From Acidobacteriaceae bacterium (GTDB taxonomy: Bacteria; Acidobacteriota; Terriglobia; Terriglobales; Acidobacteriaceae): a DNA stretch of 5,670 nucleotides. The stretch is from positions 1-5,670 of the forward strand of contig JASHUH010000645.1 of the NCBI GenBank assembly GCA_030040115.1, written 5' to 3'. Shown one piece after another: positions 1 to 5,369 of the stretch. Within the stretch, counting starts at the first letter, position 1. Each line of letters opens with the position of its first letter. The notes under the pieces are model-generated. The model did not search any database. It was not told where the DNA came from and saw only the letters and a program-made list of their open reading frames with translations. The translations under genes were made by a program, and so were the position numbers.

Positions 1-827
1 ATCTCGGCTGCCACGCCGGATTCCCGGCAAAGATGCATGACGTCTGTGGAGAGTCCGTCACTCAGATCGATGGCCGCGGCCGCCCCGCCGCGGCGCGCCA
101 GCAGAAGGCCCTGCGCCACACGGGGCTGGGGATAAAGCTGCCGCGCCGCCAGCTCTCGAAGTTTGTTGGGGAGCCGCCGCATCTTGCCTCCGGCCGCCGC
201 GCCTTGCCTTTCCTCCCCTGCCCATGCCGCCAGCCGCTCCAACCCTGCCGCCGCGCCGCCGAGGGCGCCGGTGACATAGAGCGCATCGCCGGGCCGCGCC
301 TCCGAACGAAGCAGCGCCCCACGGCGCCGCACCGCGCCCGCCAGCACAATATCGGCGACGGCGACCGGCGACTCGGCCAGATCGCCGCCCGCCAGAGGGG
401 TCTGAAAGGATCGCGCCAAAGCCAAAAAGCCATCCAGGAAACGATCGACCCAGCGCCTCCCGCGCCCGTTTCCGCCGCTCCATGCCAAGCCACGCCACAC
501 GCGCCCCTCCGACACCAGTTCGCGTGGCGCGCCGAGAGAAAGAAATGCCGCCACGGGGCGCGCTCCCATGGCGGCCAGGTCGCTCAACCCACGCGCCAGC
601 ACACGGTGTCCGATCGACTCGGGCGGGTGCCATTGGAGCCGGAAATGGCGGCCGTCAATGGACAAATCCGTGGTGACCGCCAGCTCTTCCCCACGGGCCA
701 GATCCAGAAGCGCGCAGTCGTCGCCAATGCCGAGGCGCAGTCCGCTCCCGCGCGCTCCCTGCGCGCGAGCGCGAATGCGGCGAAGCAGCGCCAGCTCGCC
801 TCCGGTTTGGGTCTCTTTGTCCGGCAC
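1..827 (-). CDS. thiL: Thiamine-monophosphate kinase, C-terminus cut by window edge
   Basis: ThiL uses ATP to phosphorylate thiamine monophosphate to thiamine pyrophosphate, the last step of cofactor synthesis, in the cytoplasm. The 275 visible residues carry the family's motifs in order: GIGDD (33-37), TTDLSIDGRHF (52-62), SDLAAMGARP (82-91), AGGDL (146-150), RPGDALYVTG (178-187) and IDLSDGLSTDV (253-263). The acidic residues of these motifs, which bind Mg-nucleotide in the family, are present. The usual GGDT reads GGDL here, and a short Gly/Arg-rich stretch lies around residues 118-125. The GTG start at 827 is chosen because an in-frame TAG lies two codons upstream and the next possible start would remove the GIGDD motif. 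No strong ribosome site precedes it. The reading frame is intact to base 1, so the gene is partial only because the window ends. It follows rph on the same strand after 59 bp and is probably co-transcribed with it. Confidence 0.93.
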   Translation of the reverse strand, partial: MPDKETQTGGELALLRRIRARAQGARGSGLRLGIGDDCALLDLARGEELAVTTDLSIDGRHFRLQWHPPESIGHRVLARGLSDLAAMGARPVAAFLSLGAPRELVSEGRVWRGLAWSGGNGRGRRWVDRFLDGFLALARSFQTPLAGGDLAESPVAVADIVLAGAVRRRGALLRSEARPGDALYVTGALGGAAAGLERLAAWAGEERQGAAAGGKMRRLPNKLRELAARQLYPQPRVAQGLLLARRGGAAAAIDLSDGLSTDVMHLCRESGVAAE

Positions 828-886
828 TTTCTAGAGAATAGGGCAGACGGCGACCGGTTCTCCGCGCAGCCAGGCGAGATCCGGCC

Positions 887-1624
887 TCACATGCCCATTG
901 CGGCTCGTTGCGCCGGGAAAATCTCTTTCAGCCCGCTTTCCGCAAGATCGATCAGGGCATTCAACTGCGCGCGCGAAAAGCTGCCCTTTTCCGCGGTCGC
1001 TTGCGCCTCGACCAGACCGCCGTCGGCTGTCATCACCACGTTCATGTCCACTTCGGCCTGCGCGTCTTCCTCGTAGCACAAATCGAGAAGCGGGATGCCG
1101 CCCACCACACCCACCGACGTTGCGGCCACCAGGTGCTTGAGCGGGGAAGCCTTGAGCGCGCCCGCCTGGACCAGGCTTTGCAGCGCCAGGGCCAGGGCTA
1201 CGGCAGCTCCGGTAATCGCCGCTGTCCGCGTCCCTCCGTCGGCCTGGATCACGTCGCAGTCAAGGATCACGGTGCGTTCGCCGAGAGCTTGCATATCCAC
1301 GGCAGAGCGCAAGCTGCGGCCGATCAGGCGCTGAATCTCGTGCGTCCGGCCGCCGATCCGGCCGCGTTCGCTCTCGCGGGGAGTGCGGGTAACCGTGGAG
1401 CGGGGCAGCATCGCGTACTCGGCCGTCACCCAACCGCGGCCCGCATTGCGCAACCACGCCGGAACTCCCTGCTCTACGGTGGCGCAGGTCAGTACGCGCG
1501 TATTGCCGAGAGACACCAGGACCGAGCCTTCGGCGGTCTGCACAAAGCCCGGCGTAAGGGTCAGGGGGCGAAGCTGATTCGGAGTTCTGCCGCCGGGACG
1601 AAAGAAGGAAGCGGGCGCGGGCAT
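887..1624 (-). CDS. rph: Ribonuclease PH
   Basis: RNase PH is a phosphate-dependent 3'-5' exoribonuclease that trims tRNA precursors. It normally works as a hexameric ring in the cytoplasm. The 245-residue product matches the usual family length of about 240. Visible signatures are [12 protein letters not shown] (9-20), [16 protein letters not shown] (62-77), the Arg-rich [16 protein letters not shown] (91-106), the phosphate-binding stretch [19 protein letters not shown] (122-140), and the acidic catalytic region [11 protein letters not shown] (185-195). The frame stays open 66 codons further upstream, but that extension is Pro/Leu-rich and unlike the family, whose N-terminus begins just before the RPxGR motif. 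The ATG at 1624 is therefore preferred. No Shine-Dalgarno sequence precedes it. A TACAAT box lies six bases upstream, pointing to leaderless transcription. The downstream neighbour is thiL. The rdgB gene that often accompanies rph in other bacteria is absent here. Confidence 0.96.
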   Translation of the reverse strand: MPAPASFFRPGGRTPNQLRPLTLTPGFVQTAEGSVLVSLGNTRVLTCATVEQGVPAWLRNAGRGWVTAEYAMLPRSTVTRTPRESERGRIGGRTHEIQRLIGRSLRSAVDMQALGERTVILDCDVIQADGGTRTAAITGAAVALALALQSLVQAGALKASPLKHLVAATSVGVVGGIPLLDLCYEEDAQAEVDMNVVMTADGGLVEAQATAEKGSFSRAQLNALIDLAESGLKEIFPAQRAAMGM

Positions 1625-1630
1625 AGGGGG

Positions 1631-1636
1631 ATTGTA
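1631..1636 (-). promoter_or_regulatory. Possible -10 box of a leaderless rph transcript
   Basis: On the minus strand the hexamer TACAAT, one mismatch from TATAAT, is followed by only CCCCCT before the rph ATG. A transcript starting about seven bases after this box would begin at the A of ATG. No Shine-Dalgarno sequence is present, which fits a leaderless message. No convincing -35 element is visible about 17 bp upstream, so this is a positional argument only. Confidence 0.4.
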
Positions 1637-1873
1637 CGGGAGCGCGTCCGGAAATCGGGGCCAAGGCCGGAAAGGTTTCAGATCGGGAAGGGGCTTTGCG
1701 TGGGATTCGGATCTGGGAATGAGGGTAAGCAACTCAATTGAAAGAGATTGTGCTGCATGGCCAAGCGCGATGTTCCATTTCGGAACTGGCAGGGCCGGGA
1801 GGAGAGGTCGCAGCATGGTCATCCGAAAAACTCAACCCTTTTATTATCATAAACTTATCGAAAGCGTCCTGGT

Positions 1874-1890
1874 TTGGCACATGACGTGTA
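1874..1890 (+). promoter_or_regulatory. Possible sigma-54 promoter upstream of kinase gene
   Basis: TTGGCAC at 1874-1880 is a perfect -24 element. At the correct spacing, GTGTA at 1886-1890 stands where the consensus has TTGCA. The key -12 dinucleotide is therefore GT instead of GC, which weakens the call. The downstream cluster encodes a sigma-54 activator, so autoregulation would be natural. The implied start near 1900 would place the heptamer tract inside the 5' leader. Chance occurrence cannot be excluded. Confidence 0.3.
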
Positions 1891-1908
1891 TCAGAACAGA
1901 ACAAGTCC

Positions 1909-1964
1909 CAAGGAAAGGGAAGCAGGGAACAGGGCGCCGGGAACAGGGAACTGGAGTCGGGGAC
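1909..1964 (+). repeat. Degenerate tandem heptamer repeat, CAGGGAA-type
   Basis: Eight consecutive 7-bp units can be read in register: CAAGGAA, AGGGAAG, CAGGGAA, CAGGGCG, CCGGGAA, CAGGGAA, CTGGAGT and CGGGGAC. The core consensus is CAGGGAA, and the outer units are diverged. The tract lies 64 bp before the kinase start codon. It has the same unit length and a related consensus (C-A/T-G-A/G-GAA) to the cleaner array at 4561-4660. The strand given is the one on which the purine-rich unit is read. Confidence 0.7.
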
Positions 1965-2010
1965 GAGAGCCGAAGGCGAGTAGCTGAGTTCTGCATGGCT
2001 CGCCACGCGC

Positions 2011-2020
2011 GAGGAAAGGA
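2011..2020 (+). promoter_or_regulatory. Ribosome binding site for the kinase gene
   Basis: The purine run GAGGAAAGGA ends eight bases before the GTG at 2029. This spacing supports GTG 2029 over the in-frame ATG at 2041, which would be 20 bases away. Confidence 0.65.
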
Positions 2021-2028
2021 AAAAACAG

Positions 2029-2937
2029 GTGACGCAGGCGATGAAACAGAGGGCGGAAACGGGCGACGGAAGAAGCGGCGACCGCAGGCGGGTGGAAGCG
2101 ATGGTCGAGACCCTCGCCACCGTGCGCGGTCGAGGCGAAAGCCTGGACGAAGTGGCGCATGACGCCAGAAATATGGTGACCGCGTTGGGTCTCTATTGCG
2201 ATTTGCTGGAAGAGCCCGGGGTTCTGGCCAGCGCCTTCGCGCACTACGGCAGCGAGCTGCGCCTGGTGGCGGCGGCCAGCCGCCGGCTGGTGGAAAAGCT
2301 GGTGGCGCTTGACTGCCAGAGTGGGGAAGGCGCTCCCTTTGGGACGCTCGAAGCGGAAAGACGGTACGCCGGATCCGTGAGCGCAGCTTGCCGCGAGCGC
2401 GATGGGGCCCGGAGCTGGGAGTCCGTGCCCGCCACGTCCATAGCCAACCTGGCCGAAGAGCTGCTGGCCAGCCGCAACCTCCTTGCCGCTCTCGCCGGAC
2501 AGGCGATCGCCGTCACTGTGGAAGCCGATGGCGGCGCGCGGGGAGTCCGGCTGACGGGAGAGGATTTGATCCGCGTGCTGGTGAACCTGGTAAAGAACGC
2601 GGCCGAAGCCATGCCCGAAGGGGGGCGCATCCGGATCAGTCTCTGCGAACACGCTGCCGGGGAAGGAACAGCCGGATGGCTGGCGCTTGCCGTCGAGGAT
2701 AACGGCCCCGGCATTCCCGAAGAAGCTCTCGAGAAGGTCTTTGAAACCGGCTACACCGCCCGGGCCGGAGACGGATGGTCCACCTGCGGATGGCTGGCGA
2801 CGCGCCGGGGCCTGGGCCTCGCCATTTCCCGCTCCATTGTGGAAGCCGCCGGGGGACGAATTTGCGCCGCCCGGCGCGCCCCAGGCTGCGGAGCCCGGAT
2901 CGAGATCGAGCTGCCGGTGCGAAACGCCGGCATCTAG
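2029..2937 (+). CDS. Soluble sensor histidine kinase
   Basis: This is a 302-residue kinase with no signal peptide or membrane segment, so it should act in the cytoplasm. Only about 40 residues precede the dimerisation/phosphoacceptor domain and no sensor domain is recognisable. The H-box is AHDARNMVTAL with the phosphoacceptor at His44. The second dimerisation helix runs about 75-95. After a linker with few recognisable features (about 96-150) comes a complete ATP-binding domain: N-box VNLVKNAAEAM (185-195), G1 box EDNGPGIP (223-230), F-box VFETGYTA (237-244) and G2 box RGLGLAIS (260-267). All residues expected for autophosphorylation are present. The GTG start is favoured by the purine-rich ribosome site; ATG 2041 is the alternative. 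The sigma-54 activator gene begins 67 bp downstream on the same strand, as in NtrB/NtrC-type pairs. The signal it senses is unknown and may come through a partner protein. Confidence 0.92.
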   Translation: MTQAMKQRAETGDGRSGDRRRVEAMVETLATVRGRGESLDEVAHDARNMVTALGLYCDLLEEPGVLASAFAHYGSELRLVAAASRRLVEKLVALDCQSGEGAPFGTLEAERRYAGSVSAACRERDGARSWESVPATSIANLAEELLASRNLLAALAGQAIAVTVEADGGARGVRLTGEDLIRVLVNLVKNAAEAMPEGGRIRISLCEHAAGEGTAGWLALAVEDNGPGIPEEALEKVFETGYTARAGDGWSTCGWLATRRGLGLAISRSIVEAAGGRICAARRAPGCGARIEIELPVRNAGI

Positions 2938-3004
2938 CCAGAGCACTTCACTTCGAGCGGCGATGACTTTGAATCCTTCTCCAAGAACACGCGAGGCGGC
3001 TACA

Positions 3005-4471
3005 ATGCTGGAAACAGTCTTGAACATCGGGGCGATGGAGTCTATTCCTCAAATTGGTCAACCGGCGGCGCCGCTGCGCCTGCTGGTGGTGGATCCCGAC
3101 GCGGCGGTGCGCTCGGCGTGTGCGGAGATCGCTTCGGGCCTGGGCTACGCGGTGGAAAGCACCGGCGATCTGTCCCGTGCGCGGAGCCTGCTGCGCGGGC
3201 AAACCACAGACATCCTGCTGGTGAATCTGACCCCGGCTTCGAGCCAGGGACTGGAGCTGGTCTCCGAAGTCAAGCTGCTTTACCCGGACACTTCGGTGAT
3301 CGCCATGACCGCTTCGAGTTCGGTGAACTCGGCCGTGGAGGCGATGCGCTGCGGGGCCTCGGATTACCTGACCAAGCCGTTCGCCATGGACGAGCTATCG
3401 GCGGTGCTGGACCGCGCCGCCCAGACCCACATGACCGACACCGCGACGCGCCAGTTGCGGGAGCGGTTGCGGCTCTCGCAGGGCCTCGGGGCCATGATCG
3501 GCCGGGCGCCGGAGATGGAGAAACTGTACCGGATCCTGTCGAAGGTCGCGCAGAGCACCCACCCGGTTTTGATTCTTGGCGAAAGCGGCACGGGCAAGGA
3601 GCTGGTGGCGCGGACCATCCACGCCTACGGGCCCAACGCGCAGAAGCCGTTTTTGCCCGTGGACTGCGGCTCGCTGGCCCCGACGCTGATCGAAAGCGAG
3701 CTTTTCGGCTACGTGAAAGGCGCCTTTACGGGCGCCCACCGCACGAAGGACGGGTTGCTGGTTGCGGCGGAAGGGGGCACGGTCTTCCTCGACGAGATCG
3801 GCGAGCTCTCGCTCGAACTGCAGGTTAAGCTGTTACGCGCGCTCCAGGAAAAGGAGGTGCGTCCGGTAGGCGCCACGCACCGGGTTCCCATACGGGCGCG
3901 CGTGGTGGCCGCAACCAACCGCGACCTGGCGTCGATGGTGGAGAAGGGCAGCTTCCGCAAGGATCTTTTTTACCGGCTCAACGTGGTCAATCTGCGTCTG
4001 CCGCCCTTGCGCGACCGCCGCGAGGATATCCCTCTGCTGGCGGCCTATTTCCTGGATCGCATCAGCCGGGAGCGGGGCCGCAAATTCACCTTGAGCGACG
4101 AGGCGCTGCGCACCATGATGCGTCACGACTGGCCGGGCAATGTCCGCGAGCTCGAAAATTCCGTGGAGCGAGCTTGTGCGCTGTCCTCGGGTCCGGTGCT
4201 GCATCTGGGCGACCTGCCTACACAACTGCAGCAGCAAGGCATCGAGGCGCAGCGCGCCGCCACAGCCGCTGCTCAGGAAGCGAGCGCGGCGAACGCCAGT
4301 GTTGCGGGGGTGAAGACGCTGGCCGACTTGGAGCGCGAGGCGATTCTGGGCGCGATCCGCACCTTGAACGGCGATAAGCTGCAGGCCGCCAAGCTGCTCG
4401 GAATTGGCAAGACCACGCTCTATCGCAAGCTGAAGGAGTACGGCGTCGCCGATCCGCAGCGGGACGAGTGA
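3005..4471 (+). CDS. NtrC-family sigma-54 activator with Asn-substituted receiver
   Basis: This 488-residue protein has three domains. The receiver-like domain (about 24-140) keeps Asp30 of the acidic pocket, Thr102 (in IAMTASSS) and Lys124 (in YLTKPF). The phosphorylated Asp is replaced by Asn74 (in ILLVNLTP), and the second pocket acid is Pro31. The AAA+ domain (about 164-395) is intact: Walker A GESGTGKE (192-199), the sigma-54 contact loop GAFTGA (239-244), Walker B VFLDE (260-264), ATNRDL (304-309) and GNVRELEN (378-385). An Ala/Gln-rich linker (about 407-435) leads to a Fis-type helix-turn-helix (about 440-480). It should remodel sigma-54 RNA polymerase at enhancer-dependent promoters. 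ATG 3005 is preferred because GAGG lies eight bases upstream. ATG 2963 and ATG 3035 are alternatives. A much longer open frame reaches back into the kinase gene but does not look like protein. Loss of the Asp suggests control that does not depend on phosphorylation. Confidence 0.94.
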   Translation: MLETVLNIGAMESIPQIGQPAAPLRLLVVDPDAAVRSACAEIASGLGYAVESTGDLSRARSLLRGQTTDILLVNLTPASSQGLELVSEVKLLYPDTSVIAMTASSSVNSAVEAMRCGASDYLTKPFAMDELSAVLDRAAQTHMTDTATRQLRERLRLSQGLGAMIGRAPEMEKLYRILSKVAQSTHPVLILGESGTGKELVARTIHAYGPNAQKPFLPVDCGSLAPTLIESELFGYVKGAFTGAHRTKDGLLVAAEGGTVFLDEIGELSLELQVKLLRALQEKEVRPVGATHRVPIRARVVAATNRDLASMVEKGSFRKDLFYRLNVVNLRLPPLRDRREDIPLLAAYFLDRISRERGRKFTLSDEALRTMMRHDWPGNVRELENSVERACALSSGPVLHLGDLPTQLQQQGIEAQRAATAAAQEASAANASVAGVKTLADLEREAILGAIRTLNGDKLQAAKLLGIGKTTLYRKLKEYGVADPQRDE

Positions 4472-4540
4472 AAAGGCAGCTTCCCGCTTCCAGCGCGCAG
4501 CGGCTCCAGCTTGGGCAAGCCGCCGCGGAATTTGGCAAGC

Positions 4541-4552
4541 GCATTCGAATGC
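4541..4552. repeat. 12-bp perfect palindrome beside the heptamer array
   Basis: GCATTCGAATGC reads identically on both strands. It lies eight bases before the heptamer array and downstream of the activator gene. It could be an operator half or simply chance; nothing else in the window repeats it exactly. Confidence 0.35.
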
Positions 4553-4560
4553 AAACCGAG

Positions 4561-4660
4561 CTGAGAACTTAGAACTGACAGCTGAGAACTGAGAACTGAG
4601 AACTGAGAGCTGAGAGCTGAGAACTGAGAACTGAGAACTGAGAGCTGAGAGCTGAGAGCT
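4561..4660 (+). repeat. Tandem heptamer array, (CTGAGAA/CTGAGAG)14
   Basis: Fourteen contiguous 7-bp units plus a final CT fill exactly 100 bp. Units are CTGAGAA or CTGAGAG, except units two and three (CTTAGAA, CTGACAG), which are diverged. From unit four the A/G ending follows AAAGG-AAAGG-G, so 4582-4616 and 4617-4651 are identical 35-bp blocks. This suggests growth by duplication of five units at a time. The array sits between the activator gene and the small regulator gene, ending 38 bp before the latter's preferred start. Because 7 is not a multiple of 3, TGA falls in all three plus-strand frames, while the minus strand has no stops. Confidence 0.97.
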
Positions 4661-4686
4661 CGAATGACCGGCAGGAAATTATGCGC

Positions 4687-4692
4687 AAGGAG
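4687..4692 (+). promoter_or_regulatory. Ribosome binding site deciding the start at 4699
   Basis: AAGGAG ends six bases before ATG 4699, which is ideal spacing. The in-frame ATG at 4681 has only AGGA four bases upstream, so the downstream start is preferred. Confidence 0.6.
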
Positions 4693-4698
4693 TTGGAG

Positions 4699-5214
4699 AT
4701 GAGCATCTTGATGGTGACCGGAATTGAAGGGGTGCGCAACTGCGCGGCCGCGGTGAGCGCGCACCTGGGTATGGAGGTGGAAGTGGCCGAGAGCCGGAAG
4801 GCGGCGCTGGCGGCCATGCGCCGCCGCGAATTTCTGGTCGTGGTGGTGGATGAGACCATGGCCGAATGCGATCCGGCCGCCGCTGAGAAAATCTGGGAGG
4901 GCGCAGGGCTGGCCATTCCGCTGCAGATCAACTTTGCGCTTTCCGGGACGGCGCGGCTGATCCGCGAAATTCGCGCCGCGCTCCACCGCCGCGAACGGGA
5001 ACAGATGCTGGCTCGCCGCGCCGCGGCCGCGGTCATCGAAATGGAACTGAAATCCACTGTCGCCGGGCTGCTTCTCAATTCGCAGCTGGCGCTGAGCAGT
5101 AGCGAAGCATCGTCGCCGATGGCGGAAAAATTGCGCCTGGTGGCCGACTTGGCCGGCAGCCTGCGCCAGCAGTTGAGCGCGCCGCTCGAGGGGAGTGGCG
5201 GCCATCCGGCTTGA
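4699..5214 (+). CDS. Small receiver-like/kinase-dimerisation-like protein, uncharacterised
   Basis: This 171-residue protein belongs to no family I can name with certainty. Its first half (about 1-98) has the rhythm of a response-regulator receiver: a first strand SILMVTG, a third strand FLVVVVDETM carrying Asp51 at the expected phosphoacceptor position, and a late helix before LHRRERE. The N-terminal acidic pair and the strand-five Lys are missing, so it is degenerate. The second half (about 99-165) is helical. MELKSTVAGLLLNSQLAL (115-132) resembles a histidine-kinase H-box helix with Met115 where the His should be, followed by a second helix beginning KLRLVADLAG. The neighbouring kinase shows a comparable pair of helices, including ELRLVAAASRRL. 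No ATP-binding domain or DNA-binding domain is present. ATG 4699 is favoured by AAGGAG; ATG 4681 would add six residues. Its position suggests a partner or modulator of the kinase and activator, but this is inference. Confidence 0.8.
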   Translation: MSILMVTGIEGVRNCAAAVSAHLGMEVEVAESRKAALAAMRRREFLVVVVDETMAECDPAAAEKIWEGAGLAIPLQINFALSGTARLIREIRAALHRREREQMLARRAAAAVIEMELKSTVAGLLLNSQLALSSSEASSPMAEKLRLVADLAGSLRQQLSAPLEGSGGHPA

Positions 5215-5341
5215 GATGCGGCGGGGTTGCGCTGCGCAGCGGCCGGAGTTCGGACGCGCTCGCAAGCCGCACGGGCCGCGAGGACGCATAGCCTCCGCCC
5301 CAGACCTGCCGCCAACTCTTTGCATGCGTTGCACGCGCATT

Positions 5342-5369
5342 GCCGGGGCGAACCTGCCCCGGCGTTTTT
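5342..5369 (+). terminator. Intrinsic terminator of the signalling cluster
   Basis: A perfect 8-bp stem, GCCGGGGC at 5342-5349 and GCCCCGGC at 5356-5363, encloses the six-base loop GAACCT. It is followed by G and TTTTT. It acts for plus-strand transcription, about 127 bp after the small regulator gene. In the minus direction no T-run follows the stem. The T-run overlaps the TAA stop of the convergent cupin gene. Confidence 0.88.

Larger units (their letters stand above)
1625..2028. other. Divergent intergenic region between rph and the kinase gene
   Basis: This 404-bp stretch separates rph (minus) from the histidine kinase gene (plus). No open frame in it resembles a protein family. The frames present are Pro/Ser- or Arg-rich and run through the repeat tract or into flanking genes. 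It contains an AT-rich island at about 1826-1865, conspicuous against its GC-rich surroundings and including the small inverted repeat TTATCATAA. A sigma-54-like element follows at 1874-1890, then heptamer repeats at 1909-1964 and a good ribosome site at 2011-2020. It should hold the promoters for both flanking transcription units. Confidence 0.7.

Noticed and set aside
33..1076. 347-codon plus-strand frame at the left edge
   Set aside because: It is antisense to thiL and the end of rph, both recognised by strong motifs. The translation is Arg/Ala/Gln-rich without family resemblance.
1625..1822. 66-codon upstream extension of rph
   Set aside because: RNase PH starts just before the RPxGR motif. 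The extension is Pro/Leu-rich and does not resemble the family.
1734..2120. 128-codon minus-strand frame in the divergent spacer
   Set aside because: It runs through the CAGGGAA tract, giving Ser/Pro/Leu repeats, and overlaps the start of the kinase gene. No recognisable domain is present.
2687..3004. Long N-terminal extension of the activator reaching into the kinase gene
   Set aside because: The extension is an out-of-frame reading of the kinase's ATP-binding domain. ATG 3005 has a proper ribosome site and gives a normal NtrC-like length.
1891..3027. 378-codon minus-strand frame over the kinase gene
   Set aside because: It is antisense to a gene with every kinase box in place. The translation is Gly/His/Pro-rich with no family resemblance, typical of GC-rich shadow frames.
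4500..4523. Hairpin GCGGCT/AGCCGC after the activator gene as a terminator
   Set aside because: The stem is six pairs with a 12-base loop and no T-run follows.
4561..4660. CRISPR array
   Set aside because: The units are only 7 bp, directly contiguous, with no spacers and no cas genes in view.
5230..5241. Palindrome CGCTGCGCAGCG
   Set aside because: It is a perfect 12-bp palindrome but built from GC dinucleotides expected by chance in this composition. It has no partner site elsewhere in the window.
4420..5340. Long minus-strand open frames across the heptamer array (also 4569-5315)
   Set aside because: They are antisense to the small regulator gene. Their length comes from the stop-free complement of the repeat, and the peptide is low-complexity Ser/Leu/Gln.
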